A stretch of DNA of 64,000 nucleotides from Metopolophium dirhodum (taxonomy: Eukaryota > Arthropoda > Insecta > Hemiptera > Aphididae). Where the stretch lies: positions 12,905,228-12,969,227 of the forward strand of contig NC_083563.1 in assembly GCF_019925205.1 (NCBI RefSeq), written 5' to 3'. How positions within the stretch are numbered: the stretch's first letter is position 1; every line of letters starts with the position of its first letter. Shown one piece after another: positions 1-14,110 of the stretch. Under the pieces are notes generated by a model. The model saw only the letters and a list, made by a program, of their open reading frames with translations, was not told the DNA's origin and made no database searches. The translations under genes were made by a program, and so were the position numbers.

Positions 1-2461
1 GATTTTTGAATGGAGCATTTATTTAGATCTACCAATAGAGTTGTTGTATGACTCTAAAGACTATTTATTGCGGTACCGTAGCCCCGTAATCCCGTAATCT
101 CGTAGTCCCGTATATAATATAAATATTTATGGTACCAAGTTCATCATAATAGCGTTCGAATCTTTCGTTTGTACGACAAGGCGTAATTAGATATGCCGCC
201 CCTCCCCCCAGTCGATACAGCCACGAACCAAATCGAATTCAGCTTAAGCGAATTAAAAATAAAACCTATTACCTGATAATTAAACTTCGTTCGTTTTCCT
301 CGTCCGCTCATCCCACAAAAAATAATCACACGACAAATATTATAAATGAAAATATGATTAAAAATACGAATTACTAGTATATAAAGTAATTCGAAAACGC
401 TAAGTAAATAATATTTTTATTATATAAAGGTACCGGTGCTATTCGACGAACACGGTTTGCTGCGACGATAATTCTGGATGGATAATGCAGCAGTTTCGTC
501 TTTAAAATAAAACGTATTACCACGTATTGTAACAAATATTTCAAAAACTTGTATTGTATTGAACGCCTGTTATAGGAACGTATCGGGTAGCCGTACGTGT
601 GTTATGTTTTCAATGAATTCGAGTATACAGAAAGAAAAAAGATGAAACTACCCTCGCCGGAGCAGTATTTTTATTTCATTTTTTTTCATTACTGAGCACA
701 CCATCAACGTGGACAGCGTCTCTCTCTTTCACTCACTGTTTCTCTCTTTCGATGACCATTATAAGAAGAAAAAAAATCGCACGGACACATTTATCACACC
801 CTTGGACACTGCTGCAGGAAAACGGCCATTTTTATTTTATTATTATTATATACATTTTTTTTTTTTATTCCACGCACGCCGGCGACGATTGCTATAATTC
901 AAATGCCCCTTTTGCATTTTTGCAGCCAGTGCGCGTTCGTCCCCGCGCATTATTGTCTTTTGGACGCCATTTTGCTGGAGCGGTACACTTTATTATATTA
1001 ATATTATATTAAATATTTAATAAACGAGCGCGGCGACGAGTTCGAAAAACTCTTTCACTCCAACTCGCGCGCGCTGCTTCTTTTCGTGGCTCTTTTTGCA
1101 GGTTAAATAATATTATATGTAATAAATATTATATTATATTATTTCATACGTGCAAATCCGATGGAACTTTTCCGTTTTGAAATTTTAAAAGTATCGCGTC
1201 TTGTACTATATAAGTACACACACTGCACGCCGCACAATATATCACATATATATGGTATAATATAATTGAATTATCATCGCCCCTCTCGCGCTCTCATATA
1301 TACGAATGTGCCCGGATGACGAGGTGAGAATGGTACGGAATTAAACGTACATGTATATAGACGAATGCGAATACGTGTCGACGGCATCACAGATCATTGG
1401 ACGTATACGCGCGTGTAACAAAGTTAAACTAACCGAACATTTTTCCCGACACTGCACACTCGCGTCTTATCCGCCCACGTTATCGCCCAGGCCCCTGTCT
1501 TATTAGTCGAGTCCAGATAACGAAATTTCGTATAAAGTAAACGCTAGCCTATAATGTACGGTCCCGTGTAACCCCTTCTTCGGTGGAGCGTTAAAAAGCA
1601 AACGCAATTACTCCTCCGGCGCCATATCTGCAGCAGTACCATAACACTATATACCTATATGCGTTCGCGTATAATACACGTGTACGCCGATAGTTCTCTA
1701 TATATAAATAATAATATGTGGATGTGTGTGCGGGGGAGTGTGAGCTTTTGTTCTATACCGAAACGGGATCCGTTCTGTCCTCGCCGGTTTAACGCGTCCA
1801 ATATTTTTGTGTGTTTCGACAGGAGAAATTGGGTTCTGATTTCCATATGATATACGCGCGTAGGTTTATAATGTATATTTTATATTATATGTATATTATT
1901 GTGCAGCTTATATATCGGCGCGTATATAGATGGATATATTATAATATCATCGGAAAATCTAAACAATATATAATACTATATATAGCGTTTTCTGTACACG
2001 CACAAACGTATCGTACAATTTCACGGAGAAATTAACGCGCTCGCATTATACATCATTACATAACTACGCTACGCGTATCTATAGGTATAATATATATATA
2101 TATATAAATGAAACGTATACTGCAGAAACCGATGATAATACGGAACACGCAAGCTAGCTCGTTGCCGCCGCGGACGTTGGCCAACGCCGAGAAAATCGTC
2201 TTGGCTAATTTATATGCATACAATCGTCCGCTTTCGATCACACAACATGCTACAGTTTCTTATTTAATATATTATATTATATTAAAATATAGAGAGTACA
2301 ATGTGGTGTAGGTATAAATAACGACTGTCCTTATATAGGTGTACCGCGTTCGAAGATTTCCGGACTATATGGGTAATTGGTAGGTAGGTACAATATGGTA
2401 TATGGAATATTATAATGCGCTACTCTAGTGGTCATTCCGTGACGTTCGGATCGGTACATAC

Positions 2462-2479
2462 GGGGGGGGGGGGGGGGGG
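2462..2479. repeat. Poly-G tract (18 G)
   Basis: Eighteen uninterrupted G followed by AGGAGGG. Such a tract can form quadruplexes and is also prone to assembly error. Confidence 0.95.
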
Positions 2480-2983
2480 AGGAGGGAAACAACGTGAAAT
2501 AATATAATGTAGTAAGCTACACATAATGTAAAATTGTAAAATTATTTATTATATTATTATATTTTAACGCCATGCCCCAGGCCTCCCATGTTGACGGCTG
2601 ACGAGTATATGAATAAGTGAATATCTGCGCCACGATATTAATAATATTTCGGCAGAGAAAAAGATTCCTACAGCGTTTACAATAACCGCCGAATATACGT
2701 GCCTACACACACATTTGGCCGTCACAAAGGATACAAAAATACTGATGCGCGCGGCGGGTACCATCGTATACGTATTTTGTGTTCGTGCGGCGGGTTGGTG
2801 TGTGTCGTACGGGGGCAGGTAGTCGGCGGCGATCGTCGAGAGGGCGGCGCGGGGTGGATATATGGTGAAAAATACCTTGGGCCCGGATGAATGAATACGA
2901 AGAATGGGACACGGCGAAGAACAAACATCATCGTCGGAACGCATCGCGCGGAGGAGCACCAGGCGTATACTTAGATATTATAT

Positions 2984-2995
2984 ACACACACACTC

Positions 2996-3031
<36 letters not shown>
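2984..3031. repeat. (AC)n microsatellite
   Basis: About 48 bp of CA/AC, with two interruptions before 3001 and pure after that. Confidence 0.95.
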
Positions 3032-3033
<2 letters not shown>

Positions 3034-3260
3034 ATAATATCGCCGCCGAAATACGTGTACCCACGAGGTGCACCTGGAAATCCTCTCGCCGCCCGTCATT
3101 GTGTTTTTAAAAGAAAAAAAAGCGCGAGTGGTCGTCGTAAACGGGCGGCGCGCGTGTGTGTTTGTGTGAGTGCACGCGAGAGTTAATGGCATCGCCATCG
3201 TTGCCCCGGTGCCGTACATATTATCCACCCCCGTGCGAGCGTTCCAAGGTCGTCGAGGTT

Positions 3261-3307
3261 TTATAATATTATTAATAATAATGATAATAATGATAATAAT
3301 AATAATA
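3261..3307. repeat. (TAA)n / (ATA)n imperfect microsatellite
   Basis: AT-rich trinucleotide run with TGA interruptions. Confidence 0.85.
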
Positions 3308-5206
3308 TTTTTATACATATTATTCGGGGACACGTACAGGGAATACGTATGTACATTATAAAGGTATACATATATAAGGTTACCTATACATCTATATAGT
3401 ATACCATATACCTCCCTGTGGATATATGTTGGAGGGGTCGCACGAACAGCGGTGGAGAGGAGAACATTTCGTCGTTACAGTATTACGACGATTGTTATGT
3501 GTCGTTTCTGTATCCGCCGCACACCTACCAATATAATAATAATATATAGGTAGGTAGGTACAATTATTATTGTTATAAGCCGCCGCCTCTGCCGCTTCGA
3601 GTTGGCAAACATTTGCGCCACGCAGTTATCCGCTTTTAACCATTCGACAACAAACCTTTTTTTTTATTTCTCACGCGATTTTCGGGAAAAGCGGCACTTT
3701 GTCGGCTTGCAGATATAATTAAACACACCTATATACCTATTGTGCGAATCTAGAAAAGTCGTTAATTCAATATCTCGTCATCTCGGCGGTTTTGCTTTGC
3801 TACCGCGGGTCAAATAATCGTTAAATAAAATAACCAAATACGACATAAATACTGGCATGTATCGCGTCCGTACTTAAATCGTGACGCTTCGACAGCAGGA
3901 GCTCAATGCCCACGTAGACGAAAACGATAGTCACTGTAAAGCACCTATACACTGCGACGTTTTTTTTTTCAGCCACGCGAATATTTAGCTATCATCGCAT
4001 GAAATCGGATTTCGTCGGTTTCGCCGGCAGAACTATAATGATATCGAAGTGGTTTTTATTTTTTTTTTTGTCAAAATTCGGTTTTTATGTTACGTCTTGT
4101 GGTACACATAATATTATGATATATGATCTACCTATATAGATAGATACCACGGGCACGTTAGACTGCAGCTGAAGCAATGTATTTACGCGACGGGCGTTTG
4201 ATCAAAACGCGGACATGACGCAACGACTACAAAACCGGCGGGGTAATGATCTGTGTCCGATCGATTAAAATATCTGAAATATATATATTTGTATATATTT
4301 TTTAAATACTGTTTCACCGAGAGTCTGTTTCGCCGCCTCCTCCTTCGACCATACTGCGTAAATTATACCTCCCCACTCATCGCCCCCACCGCTACAACGA
4401 GACCATCGGTTATTTTATCGCTTTATTTCGTCGAAATATCCGGACACGGTATAACGTCTATGATATTATAGCTGTTATACATAATATATTGTTTTCGTTA
4501 ATTATTACATTGTTATTGTTATACGCGGAAATCCTTACGCCACCACTTCCTTGGAGGTGCGGTTTAGGTACGAAGAAAACGCGACGATACAACGACTAAC
4601 TATAGGTATATAATATAATGTATATCCGTCAATAAAAAAATAATAATATATAATAATACAATATAATCGCTGGAGAGGGAGAACATATAACACAATATGA
4701 TAAATTGTTTATTACGTTATTTTATTATGTCCAAACTTTTTTTTTTCAAACTAACCGGAAAGTTTAGGGTTGGACATTTTTACGGTGCAATAGATACACG
4801 CACCTACGCTAATAGTATTTATTATTTATTCATCATCGGTTCGGTGTTTTCGTCATATATTATATTATATCGGAATTTGGTAATCCTGATATCGTATACA
4901 CATATTATTATATACTCAAAATGTGTGGACGAACCATTTAAAATTGAACCAAGACACAACTTTGATACATGCGCCCACACATGCAGGTACAAAATAGTAT
5001 CGGCAGGAAAATCGAAACGATGATACGAGGTGGGTTAAACTTGTAGCAACATAGGAGGACGTCCGATGATATTATTTTACCGGGCGGGCGCCCTCGACGT
5101 TAATTTAGCACCGTGTCTCGTCGGTTTATATAATCTGTATTATGTATAATAATACGTGTATAGGCAAATTCCTGTGTATATTCATATGTGTATATATACA
5201 TATTAT

Positions 5207-5238
5207 GTACGTATGTATGTATGTATGTGTGTATGTAC
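5207..5238. repeat. (GTAT)n microsatellite
   Basis: Tandem GTAT units with a GTGT interruption; followed at 5276-5306 by CACGA and CGG repeats. Confidence 0.9.
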
Positions 5239-7773
5239 GATATTATATTATATACCCACACGCGGACGAGATATACACGACACGACACGACACGGCGGCG
5301 GCGGCGACCAAAAAGAATATTGTATAAAAAATAAAAAAACCATACGAAGGGAGAGTATAAAAAAAAAAAGTTTTATTAATTACACAAATAAAGACGTCCG
5401 ACACGTGAGGCGGCGGTGAGACACGTTTATATATTATACGTTTAAAGGTATATATACGCATTTCCTCTCCCTCTTTGCCTCCTCTACCGACCAGGTCGCC
5501 GCGGTATAGATACCACTAACCCGGTACAAGATATATACATATATATGCAATACGACAACACTGTGTGCGCGTACATGCATATAATACGCGAAGTATATTA
5601 TAATAACAACGAGTAAAAACCTATTTGTTCGATGCGATCGACCGAAGTTGGCCAAAGTCCAGCGACGAGCGGTCCACACGACTCTCGGCGAGCACGACCG
5701 CCGCACCGACACATATACGACGACGGGGCGCGAACACAAAGTCGGGTCGAGTTTTTTTTTTAATTCAACACGCGCAAAACCGGACGACGGCGCGGCGGCT
5801 TCGGGTTTTCATGAACGACTTTATATGTTATAAAAATAATAATAATAATAATATGTACCCGCGAGTATCTATAGTTGTGTTTGTATGTACGCTGCATATA
5901 TATAGTGCCCTCATACCTCCACACCTAAAAAAATCTGACCAGGAATGTTTATTGTATACCTACATACATATACACGCACACACACACACGTGGTGTAGGT
6001 AGTAGGTACCTTTACGTATACTGCAGAGAAACGCGCTTCCTGTCCGCGAAAAACATTTAAGTCCATACACACGACTACGAATTTCTATAACGACCATCGC
6101 AAGAACATATAAACACCCCAAGGTGTTACCGTTGTTCAGTTGTGTCATTTACTAGTGCATTTCAACTCGCGGGCAAATAGTAGGTATTAATGTGCTTAAA
6201 TCCGTAGTAGTAGAAGTAGAAGAAAAAATATACTAACAATTTGGGTTTCTGAAGACTTAATAGTATAAGCTCGAGTGAGGCCTCTCCTTATAGGTCTGTA
6301 TTGGTATAATAACTTACCGCATCGAATTAAATGAACGAATATTATTTTAGTATAGTATGATATAATATTATATTATAGTCTATAAACGATCACTAATTAT
6401 AATAATTTTCATACTAATATCATCTTATGTGAAATAAATTGAATTTTATTTGCCTATTTTAATTAACAGATTTTTTTTAATAATCCTGACGTTACCATTC
6501 AAAATGTTTCGGAATTACCAACATTTCGCCACCATTTCAAGCACTACCTCTTTTATTTTGTACATGTATAATTACAGTGTGATTCTTAGCTAGGCAATAT
6601 TATATTAGTAAATATAATTATTTTTTTTGTTTTTTTTTTTAAACTATTGTATTTCCTAAGATCAGATTCCATTTTTTCTTTATTTCATATTTTCATTTTA
6701 TATTAAAATATGTACCGATATTATATAAAGTTAGTTATTATTATATACGACGGGCATTGCAGTATAACTCGTATAACGCCCTCGCCGACGTGAGAAAAAC
6801 CGTGTTGGGTGTGAGAAACGTTAACTCGCGTTCACCGGAAGAAGTAAAAAAATTTTAAAAGACCACCAAATCGCGTTGTAGTGCGATCTGTATACGCATT
6901 ATAAAATATGTGTGTGTGTGTTATGAGAGCGTTTCGAGCAGAGAGGTGAATGATGAAAAACAAGTCGTGGAAAACCGTGCGACTACGATATTGGACGGAA
7001 AACGAAAAGAAAATTGTTGAAAAAATCTAAACGCCAATGGCCGACGACGGCATTATTGCCTTCATGAATAATCATTGTCTAGCACAGCTATATACCTACA
7101 CTCACTCCTTGTATCGACGACCGAATTGTTCTTTCGTTTTCACACTCAGATGCAATATAATGTTGTCTGCAGTGGTCGCCGAGAAACGCGGGGGCGAAAT
7201 AATGAACAGAGAAAAAACACAAAAATATAATCGCGGTATACCAATGGCGCGCGAGTCGTCGCAGGCATGTACCTATATATATATATACAGACATATTATA
7301 ATATATAAGAAAGACGACGACGACAGAAGTGCGATGATGATAATAATATTATGGTCTCACGAGACGGAGACGGAACGATAATGAACAATAGCGACGGAGG
7401 AGGAGGCGAAACGATGATAATAATATATATAGATATATAATATACGTATTAGCGGGGGCCGAAGGGGTGGCCAATGAACCGATGCCGTGCTCTATGTCCG
7501 ATCGGGCAGAGAGAGTGCAACGTGTATAATATATGTATAATGTTATAGGTACCTATATAGGTGTAATGATAATATTATTGTTGTTAGTAATGCGATTTGT
7601 TGTGCGACGGAGAATTAAAAAAAAATAATGAAAAACACGCGAAACGATGTGCAGGTATACATTATTATACAATGACGATTGGCTGTAAACGATGACGAGC
7701 ACATAATATGAAGACGTGCTTGTTGTGTTGTGCCGCAGACCTATCTTGAATACTATACGTATATGGCCGACCC

Positions 7774-7980
7774 CAGTGGCGTATCCAGGATTTTTTTAGG
7801 GGGGATGTCCCAAATTTATTATATATATTTAAATAAAAATATTGTTAAAAAAATGATCTAGTAAAAACTTCCAATGATATTTTTTAAGCTTGATTACAAA
7901 ATAATTTATATATAACCCGTGCTTATAGGGGGTGCAGTAATATCCCTCCCCCCCCCATAAATCCACCTAGTAATCCACTG
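7774..7980. mobile_element. hAT-type MITE, 207 bp, with 8-bp target duplication
   Basis: Begins CAGTGGCGTATCCAGGATTT and ends, on the complementary strand, with CAGTGGATTACTAGGTGGAT, giving imperfect terminal inverted repeats with a perfect CAGTGG tip. It is flanked by identical GCCGACCC at 7766-7773 and 7981-7988. CAGTGG-type ends and an 8-bp duplication are hallmarks of the hAT superfamily. No transposase frame is inside, so it is non-autonomous. The perfect duplication suggests a fairly recent insertion. Confidence 0.9.
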
Positions 7981-8754
7981 GCCGACCCGCAGTCTGCAGC
8001 ACGAGGAGACTTGCTGTATCCCGACTTGTATCCCGCGGAAGACGGTTATAATATTATATAGATAGCATAAAAATACGATCACGCGGTACATATTATTATA
8101 TAGGAGGTACCTATTTTAGACCATGTTATAAAAATAATATCGTGTGTGAGAGTGAACGCATGCGGTATATAGTTTATGGTTGCCGGTGGTCACGCCGACG
8201 ACCGGCCGCGGTTTCGTTCTCGCAACCGTCGCATTATACTGTATCGATGGTAATAATAATATTATAACAAAACACAATATTATATTATAACGATAATAAT
8301 AATATTATGTAGATCGTCGTCGTCGTCGACGCGTTGTTGGCGTCGGTTTTTCTGGTCCATTGCGATTAAAACGCACGAGACGGTTTTATCGTCGGGCGGC
8401 GCACAACAGTATATTGTGCACGAGAATATTATACTTATATTGGTATTATAATAAGTAATATTATATAGTATAACGGATCGCGAGTGGTGCATGGCACGTC
8501 AGAAGGTATATCAATTCATCGCGTGCAACACTCGGTTTGGCCGGGAAAAATTCGCAGAGAAAGTGCATTTTTGTTTCCAACGAAAAACCTATATATACGC
8601 AATATTATTATAATCGTTATGGCTTATTATTAAAATTATATCTGTTTATTATAATATACACTTGACAAACGGTCGGTCGTATTAGTACTACAGTATAATA
8701 GTAGGTATACACAGGTAGGTACTTATAAGGTTATACATAAGCATGTATGTAAGT

Positions 8755-9206
8755 ATATATACATGGTGAATCGCCAAGCATGCTCAGTGCTCACTCCTTT
8801 ATTTCTTTAGTTATTCAAAATATGAATTTTTCAATTTTTAAATATGCTGACCATATTTTCAAATTCTTGTGATTTTTTGTACTACTTAACCATTTCCAAG
8901 GACTATTATTCTTAATACAAACATTTTAATAACTAATAAACTACTCATTCGAATTTTGAATTAGGTACATCAATACTTTCAATAAAATTATCCACGAAAT
9001 AATTTACAGTAAAAAAGTAGGTTCTCATTTGAAAAACAGATATTTGTATAGCCGCAGGACACTCCTTAAGTAGTACAAAAAAATTAAAAAAATTGGAAAT
9101 ATGGTCTTGGGTATATTTAAAAATTCCAAAAATCAGAATTTGAATAAATTAATTATTAAATGAAAAAATGGGGGTGAACATGATTGGTGAATCATCCTGT
9201 ATATAA
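8755..9206. mobile_element. Foldback / MITE-like element with ~135-bp inverted arms
   Basis: Left arm 8755-8889 and right arm 9066-9206 are inverted copies. Ends read TATATACATGGTGAATCGCC and, inverted, TATATACAGGATGATTCACC. Perfect inner matches include GACCATATTT (8849-8858 against 9097-9106) and GTACTACTTAA (8879-8889 against 9066-9076). The 176-bp middle has no coding frame. The TATA flank could be part of the target site. I cannot name the superfamily. Confidence 0.8.
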
Positions 9207-11124
9207 ACTTTATACTATATGGTAATATGAACTTTAAATAATATCGTTATCAATTTATCACACTTTCTCACTTACGACGCGCCGGACACTGCGTGGTAAT
9301 TAAAGCACTGGTGTAAAAATATAAATGTGCCTACCTATCATCTATGTATACAAACACAAATAATTTAGGGAGTTTACCAATAATACAAAAAGTACAGGCA
9401 AGTGTAGGCATAAAATTATATTCGACGATAACTACCTTTATACGTATAGGTTTGAATTTTTTCGCTTTACCGTTTTATTTGTTTCACATTTTCACCTTCA
9501 CATTCAATTTGACGATTATTTTGGAGATGTGTGTTGTAGATAACTTGATACCATCGCTTATATACGAGCGACTACGACGAGCGAAGCGGAAGGACACGAG
9601 ACCATTTATCATAATGTATACGTATATACCGTATACCTGAAGTGCATATTACATATTATATACAGGCGGTATACATATACTATACGCATAGATACGTCGT
9701 GTGCCCCACTAACCACTTCCATCTCCGTGCACCGGCTTTCAAATATAATATAGTTTTAATATTAATATTATACACCGTCTAGCGTATTGTTTTTTGTTTT
9801 GCTTCGTCTCTGACTTGACTGGGTCGATGCTGACACGTATCCATACATAAGGTCATATATTAGTCTATATATAATATATTTGTAGGTATAGGGCGTGCGC
9901 ATAATATCGACTGCGTATGTTACAATGTATACACTATTTACCGCACAGACGCGATTCGATCTGACCCTACTTAACCTAATTTTATTTGAGCGTCGGGTTA
10001 TGCGTACCTATTTACCTATATATTATAATATACGAAGTACAGTTATTAGGACAACGGGAAACGAGCGCGGGTGGCGCCGATCCAGTGATTTCGGTTTATT
10101 TTTAAAATATTATATTGAAATTGGCCGTTTATATCAATTATAGTCGTTAAATGGCATATTATATAATTGTACACGTATACATAATATTATAATGTTATAA
10201 TAATTACGAAAGTTGGTTATTTAATTACGATTTTATAACAAAATTATATTTCGAACGGTGCATTTGACAAGTAAAATTATCGCCGTTACAAAACTCATCA
10301 ATTCACCGATGACGGTCCAAATTTTTTTTAAAGCAACATAGAAAGCGGTAATAAGAATTTAAAGATTTAAATCATTATTACTATTAAGATTGTTAACTAT
10401 AATAATATTATTATACTACTTAATAAATAGTAGGTACTAATAATGTTTGATCACCGTTTTTAATATACGCTATATTTAAGGTGGCGGTGGATCAAACCGA
10501 ATATATTAGAAAAATTGAAATAGAAATATAGAATATTTCGGTTATTAAGTAGAACATATTCACACTACAATCGAATAATATTGTAGACATTCTCTGGTAG
10601 TGCATTATTAACAGGTAATTTGAAAATTAAAAAAAATAATAATAATGAAATGATTGACGGCAGATGCATATTCTGATGTCTTATTCGAGAAAGGGCAAGG
10701 GAAGTCGCAAGGGAAGTCGAACGTGATATAGGTACAAATAAAACGTTTTTCTGTTATCGAATTATTCATATTTTTCGGCGACAAAGCTTCGCGTTTAACA
10801 ATTAATATTGCATGTATAATATAATAAGAACGCGACCGACCTCGTCTACGATTAACTAGCGCGTTTTCCCTTCGCATGCATATTCCCAAAGACAAAAAAA
10901 AAAGGAAAAATATAGAAAACCAAATTAACGTCGTCGTATCCGAGACGCACTAATTTATCACGATTTATTATTATTATAATAATCGTATAGAAATCGGGCG
11001 CGCACAATGCGACGGCCAAGCCGCCGCCGTAGCGCGGTGACACCTTTTGTAATTAAACCAAGGCCGCCCCCTCGGATGACCTTTAAAGTGAAGTTTTTAT
11101 ATACACGCCATTTGTCTTCTGATA

Positions 11125-11137
11125 CCCCCCCCCCCCC
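11125..11137. repeat. Poly-C tract (13 C)
   Basis: Thirteen uninterrupted C. Confidence 0.9.
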
Positions 11138-14090
11138 GTACACACACCCCTCACGATGTTCGTTAATATTATAAATATATTTTCGAACCATTGTGACGGC
11201 GGCGGTGGAGTACAGTATAATAATATACGCATTAAATCATATATGATTTTATACACAGTATAGTGCGCGGTAGGTACCTATATATATATATACACACTCA
11301 CATACAGCTATAATATATTGTACGCGTCCGAGACACTTAACCGTAATTAACCATTGGCCACACGGATTTCTAACGTCGCGGAGGACGCGGAATAATAACA
11401 ATCACATGATATACAATAGTCGTCGTCGAATTATGTTGTGTACGATCGCTGCACGTATAGAAATAATAAATATGATATACTATAATATACGCGACTCGGT
11501 GCAGCACCAGTGTAGAGATAGGCATTACACATATTATAATATATAGGTACGTGAGCGGGTCGACGACGACGACGGTTAAAACTCGAAAAGTCATCACCGC
11601 ACCGTCATTATTATTATTATTATTGTTGTAAATTAGTATAAATTCGATACGATATCATATTTTATTATTACACACGCGTATAGTATAATATACACCTATA
11701 AAGGTTTTTTTTTTATATAATATACATTCGAGCTACATCACCGCTTGGCGGTTTGACTATTACTTATTTATTTATTTTTCCCCGCTCGGAATTAATCTAA
11801 TAGACGTGTGTCGACGCAGCTGCGGGACCTGCAGCGACTCGAGCGGTGGTTGTTACAAATGCGGGGGGGAGGGGGGGCAGAGAACACGGGCGATAGCTGG
11901 ATGTTCATCAACAACTCTTTCCCATATATATATATATATATATGAGCACACGATAGAATACGCGCATAACCGATATCGTTCATTAAACACTATTATCGAT
12001 GCCGAGAAGATAGACGACGGAGATTCACGTATACAATCGAACTCTAATTGGACGGCGCGACCTCATCTCGTCTATGTAGCGTCGTTTATTAATATAATAT
12101 AATATTATACGTTTGTGTTTGTTTGTTTTTTTTTTTTTATTCGTTATTATATATTGTACACCGAGCGCTCCGTGTGCGCAGCCTCATCCGATTTTCCGGT
12201 CGCCAAATCACACGCCGCCGTATCTGCACACGCACGCGCATTAAGCGTCATATTCGTATGCGCGTGTAGCCCGCGGGCGCTTTTAGATCTCAACGCGCAT
12301 CGTTCATCGTTTGGCGCAAATACTTCGTAAGTAGACGAATGTAGGGAAACGCCGATATCCATCGAACTAAATTGAAAACCTCTCGAAACTATATATACGG
12401 TTTTATACGGTCGCGCTAAAATACCATTTACAGGAAAACACTCCGGTATACCTACAGCTCGAACTTTTCGATGTCTCAGACTTTTTCCCCTGTTCCCCTT
12501 TACTGTACTTGACGGCGTACGTCATACACGTGCGCGCGTGGGTTATTCATCTGCAGCGTATCTACACAACACAGTGTCATATATATACTATTTTTACATT
12601 TATTTACATTGTAATATACCATATACATATATAATATATTTTATTGTATACTGTGGAATATTATAATGGTGCAGCAGGAGCATGACGGGAAGAGCTGTTG
12701 TTTCGCGCACTGGCACCGCTGCAGCAGCAGGGCGCAAATATTAACGCGCGGCGGCCATGTTGAGCGGATAATCGAAATTTTCATCATCGAATTACACATG
12801 CGAGCCCGCTAATGTACTCGTTTATAATACGACCCCGTGTGTATGTGTGTGTGTAAATATATAGTGTATACATCACGTAAGCGCGACCCATTCGACCGAC
12901 GACGACGTTAACAAATGAACGAAACGCGCGCTCATAATATACCTAATATTATATTATTATCATATACGTTTACAAAATCAATATGCGCACACGATTATAC
13001 ATAATATTATTATTATATATATATAGTATAATGTACTCCGAGGCAGAGTATATAATATAATATTATATATACGCGTAGTGGGAGGAGGAGGAGGACACGC
13101 CGCCGAACTTTGGCCTCGAAAGGATATTATATTTTATTTTTCTCCGACGGACGGGCGAACGGGTGTGTATGTGTGAGCATACGGTGCGCATGAATGGGCG
13201 GCACGCGGCCATTTTGTCCGTCCTCGTGTATATATAGCGTAATATACTGGCGGGCGCGCACACGCAGCCTCCGCGAGGGATGCGTCTCCGTACTCGCGAC
13301 ATCGTGTACCCGTACCTAGGTATAGTAGGTATACCTGGTCATACCTATCGACCGTATAGGATATTAATGACGCGACGTAAATTATATATGTGCCTATATG
13401 ACACGAGCTAGGTATATTATATATACGTGCGCGAAAGACGAAAATATACTGTGATGCGTGTACACCGTCGAACGCGATGCACGTCACGATATTTTATATA
13501 TTATTACGATAATGGGTATAATATTATATTATACTCCAATGTTTAACGGACCCGTGGAGACCCGCAGCAGCGGCGACGATCGCGTGGAAAGCGCGCGCTA
13601 AAAATCTGTGATCGCGATCGATCGATATATTATACATACCGCCTACACATAATATTATACCTATATATTTAATAAAGGATATTAATAATGTGCGTTATTA
13701 TACCCATCGACTCGCGGCGCATATTGTATATAAATATATTATAATAATATAATAATTATAATCGCGTGGGCCCGGGTCGCACGCACAGACCGCGCCGATC
13801 GTGTGTTCTGCACGAAAAACTCGTCGCAATTATGACGAATTACGCGATGTAATTACCCGGTTTTATTTCATTTTATTTTTTTTCCCCCCGATTCCGAACA
13901 GACAGACGGACAGACATACATACACACACACACGCACACTGATAAACAAATTGCCCATTGTTTGTACGCTATATATATATATATATACCTGCGTAGTAGA
14001 TACTGCGTATACGACGAGCGCGTGATTTACTCGACTTGGCGCGGGATGCACGTGATATCGTTACAGGTAAAAAAAAGCATCGGATGGATT

Positions 14091-14110
14091 TGTGTGTGTG
14101 TGTGTGTGTG
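14091..14110. repeat. (TG)10 microsatellite
   Basis: Pure TG repeat. Confidence 0.95.

Larger units (their letters stand above)
1..7765. other. Non-coding DNA, left edge
   Basis: No frame resembles a gene; open frames are short and made of repeats. It contains the G18 tract, AC, TAA and GTAT microsatellites, and a YY1/Pho-like GCCATTTTG (966-974). An AT-rich stretch at 6160-6720 shows no recognisable feature. Confidence 0.6.
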
